The notes beneath the pieces are model-generated. The model saw only the letters and a list, made by a program, of their open reading frames with translations. It searched no databases and was not told the DNA's origin. A DNA stretch of 64,000 nt from Clarireedia homoeocarpa (taxonomy: Eukaryota > Ascomycota > Leotiomycetes > Helotiales > Rutstroemiaceae), in contig LNKV01000025.1 in NCBI GenBank assembly GCA_001465935.1, forward strand, positions 949,609 through 1,013,608, given 5' to 3'. Position numbers and translations under genes: made by a program. Position 1 is the first letter of the stretch. The number at the start of each line of letters is the position of its first letter. Shown here one piece after another: positions 1 to 11,565 of the stretch.

Positions 1-1924
1 GAAGTGGTGGGTCCAGACAGTGGAGGAGGAGGAGGACGAGTGTGAAGAGGAAGGGGGACAGGGAGCGTAGGATGGATAGTGAGATGTTGTTGTTGGGGAA
101 GAAGTCATGACGTGGTGGATGGAGCCGAGGTAGGTGAGTGCGGCTTGATAGGCGATGAGATGGGAGGGAGGAATAGACGGATGTGGAAGGGACATGCTGT
201 GGATAGGGAGAGTGTGGGTGTGGTGTTGAAATTGCGGCGAGTAAGTTGATGTAGCAGGAGATGATGTAGGTGGCGATGCCATCGATGATGAGGGTGAAGG
301 ATGTGGTGATGGGAGAGAAGATGTGGTAGATGCAGCAGAAGAATCTGGCGGCGGATGTGAGAGGATGGCAGCGAAATTAGCGTAATTAGATGGTCGGTTT
401 AATTCCTCGGGTCTGGTTAGCGCCGGTTTGGTCCGTAATAAAGCCATGGCTTTGGCTTCAGGATTGTGTTTGATTAGGCCTAAAGCAACGTGGAAGACGG
501 ATGCAGTGCCGCGGGCCATTTGTAACCAATGCATGGGAAGGGTATATGGTTTCAACGGACGAATCTGCAAGCTTGAGAATGCATCATTGAGGATGAGTAT
601 CGAGGCAAAGCAAACTGCATCAGCAGAGTCTTTATTTAACGCAGCTACCGCCTTTTGGTGTTCGCGTAGAGCTAAACCGAGATAGTGTTGTCGCGCCGAT
701 TGCATTTCGGAATTAGATGGATCGGCAACTATGTGTTGAAGAGCGGAGATGGCAAACATAGCGTAGAGAAGATTCGGTGCACCGAAAGCAAGTTTAGGTA
801 CTTCGACAGACCAGAGTTGGCGCGTCTCTTCGGTATGGCAGCCGGGAAAGGTGATAGATGTGCTGACAATGTAATTTTGGAGAAGACGGAGTTCCAGCAT
901 GCGCCGGTTTTTGGACTCGGGTATATCTTCGTAGTAGTTGGGGGTGATGGTGGGTGGGATTCCATCTTGGCCTGTTCGGGGTTGGTGAAAAGAGGTGCTG
1001 CTTAGATCTTCGATGAGGGCGTGAACACTGATCCTTTCCTGTGGCGAAGAGCTATTGGTGGTGTTGATTTTGAGGCCTTGTTCTGCGGTGGGAGGTGGAG
1101 GTTTGAGATATACACATTCCAGTCGATGTCGGATGCAGTTGTTACATATGGGTCTTGTTTCGTCACACTGTCTAGAATTAGCAGGAACGTCGACAGCGAC
1201 GACGACGACGACGACGACGATGAGGAGGAGGATGATGAGGATGGTGATAGTTTTAATGGTGTAACAATGATGTGCATTTAGCATCAGTAGATTGAACACT
1301 AGTCCTATCAATGTATGTAATGTATATATCACCCAACTAGCAATTGGACAAGCGCAGAACCCCTAATTCCAAAAGCCGTTCAAATAAGAATCTGACGAGG
1401 AAACTATCCTCATGCATGTCACTCTTATACACACGTCAGGTCAAGTACGAGCCATGTTTCGCAAAATAGAATGAGCAGACCAAGAACAAACTCCCCCCGG
1501 AGGTCCGAAATACGTGAAACAACAAAACGCTCTGTGCGCATACCCGTCACCAACAAAATGGGCGTTGGGCGCAATAAAGCAATTGTCAAACCTCCACACA
1601 TATTACTGATGACAGGAATGTCACATATAAAATCCGAATACATACTTTAACCCTCCTCGCTTTGCATCTTTGACAACCATTCCGCGACTTCTTATGATAT
1701 AACCTCGGGGCCTTCACTTTTTTCTGCTGTTGTTGGTCCTGCGCCGGTTGGTCCGAAACCGTCGCATTCGCATTTGCATTTGCGTTCAAATTGGTCCGAG
1801 AAGGCGTCCTTCGACACGAATGCGACGACGTGGAAGATGGCGTTGGTGTCGGATATCCAACTTCTAGGTTATTATTGTTCGCATTATCGCTATTCGGATT
1901 CTGGCCATCCATGTTGCGGTCCAT
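1..1924 (-). CDS. Zn(II)2Cys6 transcription factor, Upc2/sterol-uptake-control type (C-terminus beyond the window)
   Basis: Likely nuclear transcription regulator. Two exons are seen: 1924..1646 and 1167..1, still open at base 1, so the C-terminus is missing. ATG at 1924 opens a protein with an Asn/Gln/Ser-rich leader, then a complete zinc cluster CQRCKARRVKCDETRPICNN..C..C with the family spacing C-x2-C-x6-C-x6-C-x2-C-x6-C. The 478-nt intron (1645..1168, GTATGT...ACAG) falls exactly between Lys and the third Cys of the cluster. After a linker comes a helical stretch (LWSVEVPKLAFGAPNLLYAM and onward) typical of the fungal transcription factor domain in Upc2-like C6 proteins, then a Ser/Pro/His-rich tail. 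An upstream in-frame ATG at 2011 would add 29 residues and is less likely. Family placement is from recognition; the target genes (sterol uptake in the named family) cannot be read from sequence. Confidence 0.85.
1198..1220. repeat. GAC trinucleotide repeat inside the intron of the C6 regulator
   Basis: About seven GAC units sit about 30 nt from the acceptor of the 478-nt intron. They create Asp-rich or Ser-rich spurious ORFs on both strands, which should not be annotated as protein. Confidence 0.8.
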
Positions 1925-4900
1925 GATTGCGCGCTGCGCTGCGGTGGAATATGTGCGCAGGCAGGTTGGTCTACTAGACGTATGTAACCTTACAGACAGA
2001 CCGCAGCACACACCCGATAATGCATACGAAATGGATGGGATGGCTTGGTTGTGCGACGCGTTCGTCCGACGGAATTGCAGATCGTACGTTTTCCTTCGGG
2101 GTCCGAAAAGGCAGGTTGTTTGAACAATGGCCCGACCAAAAATTGCGATGCGAGCGACTCACCGGGCAAGTCGTTGAAGGTTTGAATCGCTTGTAAGACA
2201 ACTAGCTGGTCGTATCCTTCTTTTGGAGTAAAGTCCGAATTGCTCCCTTCATTATGGGGGAAGAGGGGAATAGTAGATAATATATCGGTATCAGGATTAC
2301 GCGGTATGTATGTGTGTATGTGTGTGTGTGTATGATCAAGATGGGAACTTGCTGGTATGAAAACCACTCGCGTAGGCAGGGCAGGCAGAGCAGCAAGGTC
2401 GCATCGAAGCATGGAGCCCATGGCGGCCATGGAGGATTTAGGGAGGGGGATCTAGTGCTGCTTTTGCACCTGGCACGAAATGGCTGAGGCGACTTGCACC
2501 AAATTCTGTGAAGGGGCGCTTGGGATGTGATGAGATGTAATAGGTCTCGTCGATATCAGGCGGCATTCGAGTGGCATTTACCCGTTTGGCCCCCACGGTG
2601 AAGGATCGCTGGTGGAGAACCAATGGTATGGAGTTCTACACACCCAACCAATTTGATGCTCGTTTCACTAACGCTTTATTTATAGCCACCCATCATGTCT
2701 GCATGTGCAGAAATTGACATGATCCTCTCCATCTTGTTGAAACGCAGTATCCCACGGTTCATAGCATGGCATGGGAACTGTCCATCTCCGAACCCATAAG
2801 CGGCATTCAAAAACAGGTCCCTGGTTTGGCCTTGGCCGCCTTATGATGGACACTACCACAGAGACTGGCTAACTTCTGTCTGCTCTCCGCAGCCCCGGAA
2901 CGGGAATGCCGCGTGGTTAATATCGTAAGATGAAATTCCATGGAACGCATGGAAGAATCGAAGAACTTTCTTGTCCTTCCTTCATGACGCCACCGGTCGC
3001 TCCATGTCAATATCAATTATTTTGATATTTCTATCTATCCACTCTTGGTATACAATTAGATAGTCCCTAATCCTCCTACCATGAATCAAGCGATTTCGCA
3101 ATTACCACTCTTACTGCAGACAAAGATGGTTAACAACGGCGAGGTCGCCGAAGAGCATAGTAGCGCATGGCGCAGACATTGGATCTTTAATAGGCATCAA
3201 TATACACCAACTAAATGCCGTCATTCTTGTCGTTAGTATACGCCAAAAATCACAACAACCCAATCGAAGAGCCTCCTATTCCGGTGACCTCGGGGAAGTC
3301 TTTTTTTTTCAAGGGTATTAGAAAGAGCCAATGCATACCCACAGACATGGATACTTGAGAGATAGCCGGGCCTGCCCTACCCACCAGATCGTTGGGATAC
3401 TTATTCGATCTGATCACTATGAATCGGTAGCTGGTATACCTTCATACGGTGTACTATTTCCGTCCTGTATTATACGCAGTTTACCGCGACACCACTGCCT
3501 CAAACAGTAAGGCTATGTTGGCAGCCCTATCATCCCAGGGAAATATCCATATCCTAGCAGACCAGAAGAGAGGAATAAGGTCGCAACTCGGAAAGAATAT
3601 ACGTTTACGCATGGAGCATGCATTTCTCCTGCTTTTCACATGCTGCCATCCCACTGCCATTTACTCGCCAATACGATCACTAGCCCGATAAATCTGCTGA
3701 TCTGTCAATCTGTCAGATGTTTGTCATTTGTCTGCCGTCTATCAACAAGCCCTACTGAACGCCACAGGATTTGCACCCTGTCTTCTTCCAGCCCCATTTC
3801 TGGTACTTTCCCGGAACCTCCCCCGCCGGGCATGACATTCCTTTGGGTTATGAAACCATGATTCACATTGAAACGTCGTGAAAACAATTCCAGCCGTCTT
3901 AGGATAGTTGCACTCCAGCTAATGGCAACTTTAACGACATCATTATCGTCGTCGACACTTCTCTCCCCTGCGAAATCTCACCCACATAAGATGATCAAGG
4001 AATGTTGAAAATGTGTCATCTTTTCATCTCTTGAACCTTGCTGTAGCTAGACAAGGCTCATAGGGCAGACAGCGACCAAATCTTGCATATCGAAATGATC
4101 TCCACGACGCACTGCACATCATCATGACGTGAGCGAGGCTTACTCAGCCTTTGCAATGCCACGAGTTGCCTATAGAGAATAGTCAGATACATGGCGTTGG
4201 TTTCATGGACGACTGCAGGTCTTATTAGATCTCATCGCCAAGCGACCTTTAAGTTGACCCGTCTTTTCAAGTTACATGTTGTTGGAATATCTCTAACCAG
4301 GTCATAGAATAAAACAACATCTACTTCGCTTTGAGTAAACCTGCATGTTGCTTCGCCTTGCTCTTAGTTGTGTTTTACTCTTGTCGTATCGAAAATGAGC
4401 ACTGTATCTGGTCTTATACATATATCCATGGCTCGATCCATCTCGATCGATACATTCATTACCATGAACCTACCCATCTCTCGTCCCCCGCGTGGTCCGT
4501 AATTAATTTACCGATTCACATCAGGGTCATCAGCCTGCCCTATCATGCCATGTATCTACATCTTCTATATCATTTCAAGTGAGCCTACTGTCAAACCTCA
4601 CTAGATCAATATCCTCGTCAACCACTTATCCCAAAACCCCAACAACTTTTGTCGACGATATCCAATCCTTCTCACAACGTCTTAGATTACTAGCGCACTC
4701 CTTCATTTATCGATTCAGGATTCCCGTTCGGTACTTCATTCCCCTTTCTTAATTCGATCTCTTTTTACTTCTTTCCTATACCTATTCCTCCTATCTGGTC
4801 TTCCGATTCTCATCTTTTGCTTCCGTCTGACTCTCGCCAGTCCGGTTACATTATACACATAACTATTAGCTACATGGTAGAAAAGAGATGAGATATTTTA

Positions 4901-5321
4901 ACTCCGAGATTCTTTTCTCTTCTCTCCTGTCCACATTCACATACACATCTATATTATTTTCCCTTCATCTTCACACAACCAAACCAATAACCAAGCCTAC
5001 ACAGCTACCAAGTTATAAATCCAAGATACATCCCTCTTCCCACCCTCAATATCACTCTCTACTAATCAATATCGCAAACTACTTTGATTCCATAAATGCT
5101 CTCTCGATCACTGCATAGTCCCCTGATCCGCAAACCCTCTAGCCACTTTCTTCATAAACCAGAAACACCAAACAATCTCTCCTCCATAACAATCTCCACT
5201 CCATAATCTCCAACCCCTCTGAAACACCAGAAAAGCCAAACATATCTTGTAAGATTACTCTCCAAGCAGTCGACATCCTATCTCTGAGCATCGTATAGCA
5301 GTTGCCTATCTTCTCTTAGAC

Positions 5322-5398
5322 CTCTCCTCTCCTCTCCCTCTCCTCTCCTCTCCTCTCCTCTCTCTCCTTCTCCTCTCCTCTCCTCTCCTCTCCTCTCC
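5322..5398. repeat. TCTCC-rich simple repeat
   Basis: A run dominated by the 5-bp unit TCTCC with a few interruptions. It lies in an extended pyrimidine-rich tract. Confidence 0.85.
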
Positions 5399-5409
5399 AC
5401 TATACCTTC

Positions 5410-5473
5410 CCAACTCCCAACTCCCAACTCAACTCCCAACTCCCAACTCCCAACTCCCAACTCCCAACTCCCA
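5410..5473. repeat. CAACTCC heptamer tandem repeat
   Basis: About nine copies of a 7-bp unit (CAACTCC), one of them shortened to five bases. It directly follows the TCTCC tract. Confidence 0.85.
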
Positions 5474-5625
5474 TCTCCTCTCACAACCACCACCACCCAA
5501 CCCTCCCACAACCCCACCCTTCCATTCCTCCCAATACAAACCAACCCAACCCACCCTCCACTATCCCCCCTCCCTAGACCTTAGCCAAACCCCTTTTCCC
5601 AAACCCCTTTCCCCAAAGCCCAATT

Positions 5626-5659
5626 CATCCATCCATCCATCCATCCATCCATCCATCCA
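5626..5659. repeat. CATC tetranucleotide microsatellite
   Basis: About eight consecutive CATC units within the pyrimidine-rich intergenic region. Confidence 0.85.
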
Positions 5660-5886
5660 CTCATCAGACGCCGTTCCATACAAACCACACATCTCCCTCC
5701 ATCTCCATCTCCATCCAGCTCGGGACATTCCCAAACAGCACCAGCACAACACCATACAACACAACACAGCAACAGCTTTCAAACCTCGATATTTCTAACC
5801 ACTCCACTCCACTATATACAGTATACAGCAGCTTGCTTGCAATGAATTCATCTAGAAAACTAAAAAGGAGAAGTTTTAAAGAAGGT

Positions 5887-5913
5887 CCCCCCCCTCCTCC
5901 CCCCCCCCCCCCC
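5887..5913. repeat. Poly-C tract
   Basis: Twenty-seven bases that are all C apart from two T positions. Such runs are prone to length error in sequencing, so the exact length is unsure. Confidence 0.8.
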
Positions 5914-6636
5914 AAAATCATATGATTCCGAGTGCATGATAGAATGTAGTCAAGATAAAACGACTGCTTTACTCTGCTCTATTCTCGGTATTTCACTTGA
6001 TTGTTTCACTCCCTTTTCTAAATATCGAATCTGACGTCGTAGGAATATGATAAGCTTGTATTCCACATAAATAAGTTAAGCATTTTATATGAATGTCCAT
6101 TCATGAACAGCCAAATCAACAAGCAGACAAATAAATATAGAATCAACGATAGATAAATGAATAAATATAACCTATCTATATCTTCTCTATCTATATATCT
6201 TCTTTCTCTCTCTCTCTCCCTGTTCTCCCTTTCTACCTATCTATTTATTTTCCCCACCTATCTATATCATACACACTCTCTCTAATTCCCAAATAATCCC
6301 CTCTAATTTACAAAACTATTCTCTTCCTAACTCCTAAACCTATCTTAACCCATCCCATCGGATCCGGTCCTATATTTCATAACCCATAATCCATATTCCA
6401 TCCTAGGAAACATTAACCGTGACCCCTATCACATAGCACCTGCATGTATCATTTATTCCTCACTCGGACCCTCCTGATCCCTCAGTGCCGATTGATTATT
6501 CCCTAACTCATTCAGCGAGTAGATTGAGGGAACCCGACTTGCGTAAGACAGAGCAGAGCAGATAAGTATGAACAAGAAACACAAAAAGCGCCGTCTCTCC
6601 CCTCCACTCTCCTTCCTCACCCATCCTTTTAAACCC

Positions 6637-8376
6637 TTAAAAGAATCCACCTCCCGGCACAACCAAAAAGATAATCGTCGCCACTCCCCCAACTCCAAAC
6701 CCCACCAACAAACTCTGTAAAAAGATAATATCCTGAATCTGTCTCAACGCCGGCTCTTGCACCCACACCTCTCGGTCAAAGATCTTCCGTATAACATTCC
6801 TCTTTTCGTATTTTCTCACCCATGGGTAATCTTCTTTCGTCTTTTTATTTCCATTATCTTGTTGTTGTTTTTCCGCACTGGGAGAATTGGCGTTCGAATC
6901 TGAGTTCGGGGACGCAGGCTTGGAGTGCTGATTTGGCGAGTTCTGATCCGAGGGGCGGTTCCCAGTATCTGTTCCTACGCCCTCCAAACAGTATTCCTCT
7001 TCTTCCCATTCCCACAATTCCCACGGCCGCAAATGTCTATGATGCAGTCCGTGCAGAACCACGCACATGCCCCTCCAAGCCGCATACAACGTCGAGATGC
7101 CCAGGACCCAGAAGAATGCAGCAAACGCTCTCCATCCCCTACTCATGCCGCTCAACGTCGTCAATAACGCGTATATCAACCCAGCGAAGATGAGGAAAAC
7201 GCCAAGGCCGCGAGCGAATACTTGCCGGGGTTTATTGCCGTTGCAGATGGACCAGCGGACAAAGTTTGGGTGAGCTTGGAAGCGGAGAGATGATTCGACG
7301 GATTTGACAACGGGGAGGAAGGCAGATGGGCCCGTGGTGGTTGTCAGGGCAGTAAGAAATGAGTGTCTTAGGCGGAAGGAGAGGTTGAGTTGCCGCGGGG
7401 CCGGGGAGGCAATGTATATGGCTATTATGCGATCGATTTCATCACGGTAAGGGAGGTCAGTCGCTGGGGAGTTGTTAGTTTATTTGTAAAAGGGCAAGGA
7501 AAAGAAGAGAGGTGAAGAAGCAACAGAAGAAGAACATAATGAACCCAGGATACAATGAATAGATCAAGAGGTGATAGTGTGGTAGGCAAGCAAACTTACG
7601 AGGAATTTCCAGATTCGCCTCAGTAAAAGTTCGGTGCGCAATAGCACGATAGGAATCCTGAGCCGAAGAGTTCACTTTCGTCATTGAATGCGACTCCTTA
7701 TCAACCTCCATTTCCCACGGTGCGACGCTGCCGACCTGTGGAATGATGGGTGACTTGACAGGAACGGGGGCCGGAGGATTGATAGGTCTTTCGTCATTGG
7801 AGGTGTCAAAAGAACGAGTGTTGCTTGTCTCATAGTGGTAGTCTGTCGGCGGAGGATTTTGACCATTGGATTGCGCGGTGGGGGGAGGTGTGATGAATGG
7901 GTTGTGGGATTTACTTTGTTCGAAACGACTTGAGTAGTCACGGAACCAGAGGAAGAATTGGAGATTCTCGGGGGCCAGTTCGATGTACTGAAGGTAATTC
8001 ATGAAATCTCGGACTGTCATTGGCTGGGAATGATGTTAGCGGGATGATTGTGTGCAAGGTGAAGTATTTGAAGGCATCGCCGGGGGATATATTCCCAGCT
8101 AAGTATGCTCTCGGAAGCAGAGATCATAGATCACATGCAACCATTCCCCAAACCTACGAAGCTTTCTTTGAATGGGTTGGCCAAACTTACCGGACAAGTT
8201 CCGCCCTGAATGATCCTATCAAAAGAAAGAGCTTCCGGAATGCCTTGACTCTTCGTTGACGACCCTCTAGACTCGGTTGGAGAAAGGTCCATAGTGGTCG
8301 AGCTCGAGCTCACATAATCCGGACGACGATAGTTGACATTCGTAATGACCTGACCAAGATACGGTACGAGTCCCAT
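6637..8376 (-). CDS. RGS-domain membrane protein, Rax1/RgsB-like
   Basis: Predicted regulator of G-protein signalling with a C-terminal membrane anchor, 478 residues. Exons: 8376..8191, 8023..7600, 7463..6637. Introns are GT-AG and phases agree (0, then 1). The first half of the RGS fold (MTVRDFMNYLQYIELAPENL, about residues 64-83) is separated by a Pro/Ser-rich insert from the second half, which ends in the fungal signature NFVRWSICNGNKPRQVFARG. Three hydrophobic segments follow (starting GLGVFLIFAGLIYALLTTL, then a WRAFAAFFWVLGIST region, then LLVGFGVGGVATIIFLVV at the extreme C-terminus). Between segments 2 and 3 lies a charged, Asn/Ser-rich loop. RGS proteins speed GTP hydrolysis by G-alpha; the membrane tail is shared with Rax1-like proteins. 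I cannot separate the Rax1 from the RgsB subfamily by eye. Confidence 0.85.
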
Positions 8377-9005
8377 GATTGCGGATATAGATGAGGACCC
8401 ACTGGTACTCAACAGCAAGAACAAAAAGAAGATGTAGTAGAAGAGAAATGAGACAGAGACGGGAAGATGGAAAAGAAATAGATGATATATATGATGTGAC
8501 GAAAAGGACTGAAAAGAACGATCACGTTTCAAGAAGCAATAGCACTTGAGAAGAATGAGGAGGAAGGAAGAGAGAAATAATATAGTCGATATAGAGAGAA
8601 GAAGGTATGGGTACGTAAGGCAAGGTAACGTGACGGATGGGTAGGAAAGTTTGGGGAAAGGGAAAACAGCTAGTCGAGCAAGCCGTCATCAAAGTGATGG
8701 CTCGACTCCACAAAGACATCGTGGCAAGCAGGTGGGCTCGATGTCGGACGGAGTACTTCTTCTATTGGAGTAGCTGTAAGTTATTGTGCAAGGGAAAAGG
8801 GCAAAACTGGTTCCCGCGTCATCGGGTTCAGATGGACAGGCACAAGGTGCGATGGCTTGAAATGAAGGTCGAGAGACCAGGCCAAGGGCAAGCGCGCGAG
8901 CTAGAGTTAGATCTCGGGAGACAGGTATGCAGCGTGCAGTGAAAGCGACAGGTCGGCAAGAAGAGAAGGAAGAAGGGCAGCCACGCACAACGCTTACCAA
9001 CACGA

Positions 9006-9040
9006 GCAAGCAAGCAAGCCGGCAAGCAAGCAAGCAAGCA
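9006..9040. repeat. CAAG tetranucleotide repeat
   Basis: Interrupted (GCAA)n/(CAAG)n run. On the minus strand it yields a false Cys/Leu/Ala-rich ORF. Confidence 0.8.
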
Positions 9041-10715
9041 TGCAAAAGAAAAAAGTTTCAAATGTCTCGTCCATTGTCCATCTAGATCCACATCCACGAT
9101 CCCTCGCTTAATATGTTCTTGGTGGTGATAGTCCCGTGCATCCCCGTCCCCTCCTTCGCCAAAACAAAAGCGACGAATCAGATAATGTAACCGCGGCGTA
9201 ACGATAGAGCTTTTCCACGCATTTTCTTTGGAACGATGAATATGCACAATGCGAGCTCAGATCCTGTGCGTTGCATGTGCGCATCTAGATAACATAAACA
9301 TCGCTTCGAGCGTCCCTTTCATACCGGTACGTGATGCTGGATGAGGAAGAAGATCGACAGCACCACGGTTTCGAAAGATAAAGTATGTTTGTTAATCCGA
9401 CAGACGCACGTTGTTGGCAACCACGAGTGAGAAAGAGTTCGGTAGGGTGTCCCTGCTCCCCCTTACATGGACTGCATAGGCGTAGGCCTAGTCTGGGCGA
9501 TAAAGTAGATGGATGGACCTATCTTGTCATGGTTTGGTTTGGGGTTTAAATTTGATACTGGGAAGATTGGGGCTGAGAGAGAAAGCTAACTACCATGTCC
9601 ATGTATTATACACCCATGTGGTTTTTTCTCCTTCTCTATATCTTATATCTTTTTTCTTCCATGCTTCTCCTTCAATCTATCAGCCGCACCAGCAAGCAGT
9701 CATGGCTGCCCGTTTCCGTTCATAAGAAACAGTTGAACAAATAACTCGGACCATCCAAAACTAGACGTTTGACTCACTAAAATACGGCGGTAGGATAAAC
9801 GTTTGATACCATACCGTACCTACCTGCCGCCCCCGAGACTCGGTAGGTCCAAAAGGCCGCTGATCCGTTAATGGCATGTCGACTCGAGTTGGGATCAATA
9901 GTTGAACCTAGGACGGAGCCACGCTTTTTTTATAGAACTACAGATAGATAGACTTGGGCCTTGGGGGTTCGTAGTCAACATAAGGAGAGTTCGCTAGATA
10001 CATGCATTCAGCTCAACTCAGTAACCCGAGACCTGGGAAAATGAGGAAACATACATTTGTTGATCAATAATATACAAATCTATACTGTACCTGCAGATAT
10101 CGATATCATCATATATATAATATGATCGATCCAACTCTACAGATCATTTTCTCTGTGCTCCACTGCCTCCATATGTGATTGATGTTGCGAAGAATAGTGG
10201 GGACACGGGATCGTGGGCTGTAACCGTATACCTGGGTACTGGATACGACCAACCAATCCTGTTGTACCTCGCCGAGTCAATCTGAGCAATTGCGCCGTGT
10301 TACCGTGGTGCTTTGGCGCCGGAAATGACTGGGAATACCCTCATAAGATTGCAATTTCATGAGGGACCCATTTTACGGCATGTGATGGGAATGGCGATGG
10401 GTTAGTTGGCAGCTGAAAAGATTGCCATACAAATCACAAATCTTGACCTCGCTTCCAGAACCCGGCTGGGCGGGTTCTTGGGTGCATGGGGGAAAGGAGA
10501 TTATAGATTATGCTTGTAGGCTTATCGGATATAATCCAAGTTACTCGTACTCGAGTTGGCTAATCAGCGGCCATGTTTTTTCTTTCTTTCCCCTTTGCAT
10601 TGAAGAGACGGCGGGAGCTGCTCGTTGTGATGTGATTTACTCTTTTCTGTTCTCTCTTCTGTTCTCTCTTCTGTTCCCTACCAACAAGCTAATCACTCCT
10701 CCCCTCTCAACCTTC

Positions 10716-10835
10716 CTCCCTTCCTCTCTCCTCCCTTCCTCTCTCCTCCCTTCCTCTCTCCTCCCTTCCTCTCTCCTCCCTTCCTCTCTCCTCCCTTCCT
10801 CTCTCCTCCCTTCCTCTCTCCTCCCTTCCTCTCTC
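10716..10835. repeat. 15-bp minisatellite, eight perfect copies
   Basis: Eight consecutive identical 15-bp units (CTCCCTTCCTCTCTC) fill 120 bases, flanked by degenerate C/T sequence. It lies 38 bases beyond the stop codon of the minus-strand DUF1348 gene, so it is probably in that gene's 3' UTR or terminator region, where the transcript would be GA-rich. Confidence 0.9.
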
Positions 10836-10872
10836 CCTTCCTCCCTCCTTCTTACCCCTCCCTTCCCTCCAA

Positions 10873-11565
10873 CTACCAATGCGCCTCCCCAATCTCAACC
10901 TTATTAACATCCACCACATCCTCACCAAACCACCTCTCCTCCGGCGCCAATGGAATCTCATTCCCGCTCATCTGCCGCTTGCGCATGCGTCCGTCCGCCG
11001 CAAACGTCCAGTCCTCGAGTCCATAGCACCGGTACCATTGCCCGCCGCTGTCGTGATACTCGTACCAAAATTGCACAGCAATCTGCAGGCACGGGGTAGT
11101 AGGGTTAGTGGGCGTGGGGTTGGTTTGGTTTTGTGGGTGAAGGAGATGAAGGGTTGGGTAGGGTGGGTGAGTGTATAGGTGAGAAGAAACAACAAGAAAA
11201 CACACACCTTATCATCAGTAAAAGCAAATAGTTCCTTCCTCAGCCTATACCCCTTCTCACGCTCCCATTTCTTGGTCAAGAACTCGACGATCTCAGCCTC
11301 GCCGCGGAGGAACTGGTCACGATTGCGCCAAATGGAGTCGGGTGTATAGGCATTCTTTACGACTTGGGGGTTTCTGTTGTTTGGTGTGAGTCGGGGGTGA
11401 GTGAGGAAGAGAAGGTTGGGGGGTGGGGGAGGATGGAAGTGGTAGAGGCAATAGATGTATATACTTTGTATTCCAAACATCTTGAGCAGCTTTTACTTTG
11501 ATACGAGCTGTTTCCTCGGTGAAGGGAGGGAGAGGTGGCTTTGGAGTGGTGGTAGAAGCGGACAT
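10873..11565 (-). CDS. NTF2-like / SnoaL-like DUF1348 family protein
   Basis: Small soluble protein of 158 residues. Exons: 11565..11465, 11373..11208, 11082..10873; all GT-AG, phases 2 and 0. The family signature is clear: AAYTPDS-like NAYTPDSIWRNRDQFLRG, then EIVEFLTKKWEREKGYRLRK and QFWYEYHDSGGQWYRCYG. DUF1348 members adopt the cone-shaped NTF2/SnoaL fold; most have no defined reaction, so no function is assigned. Length matches the family (about 150). It starts 975 bp from the divergent peroxiredoxin gene and may share its upstream region. Confidence 0.9.

Larger units (their letters stand above)
1925..6636. other. 4.7-kb intergenic region between the RGS gene and the C6 regulator
   Basis: No convincing gene is visible. 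ORFs here are under 150 codons, lack recognisable domains and overlap in several frames. Because the C6 regulator starts at 1924 on the minus strand, the part next to it is its 5' region. The section from about 4.3 to 6.4 kb is strongly C+T rich on the plus strand and holds several simple repeats (5322-5398, 5410-5473, 5626-5659, 5887-5913). Confidence 0.6.
8377..10872. other. Intergenic region upstream of the RGS gene
   Basis: No supported gene. Overlapping ORFs on both strands around 8.6-9.2 kb are low in complexity and share the same sequence in different frames. The region contains a CAAG repeat (9006-9040) and ends in an 8-copy 15-bp minisatellite (10716-10835) just 3' of the DUF1348 gene. 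Confidence 0.6.

Noticed and set aside
8637..9247. Overlapping ORFs of about 100-140 codons on both strands
   Set aside because: Composition driven by CAAG repeats and no recognisable motif or splice-compatible partner.
10422..10907. Plus-strand ORF with SSLLP repeats
   Set aside because: Translation of the 15-bp minisatellite; no biological protein signature.
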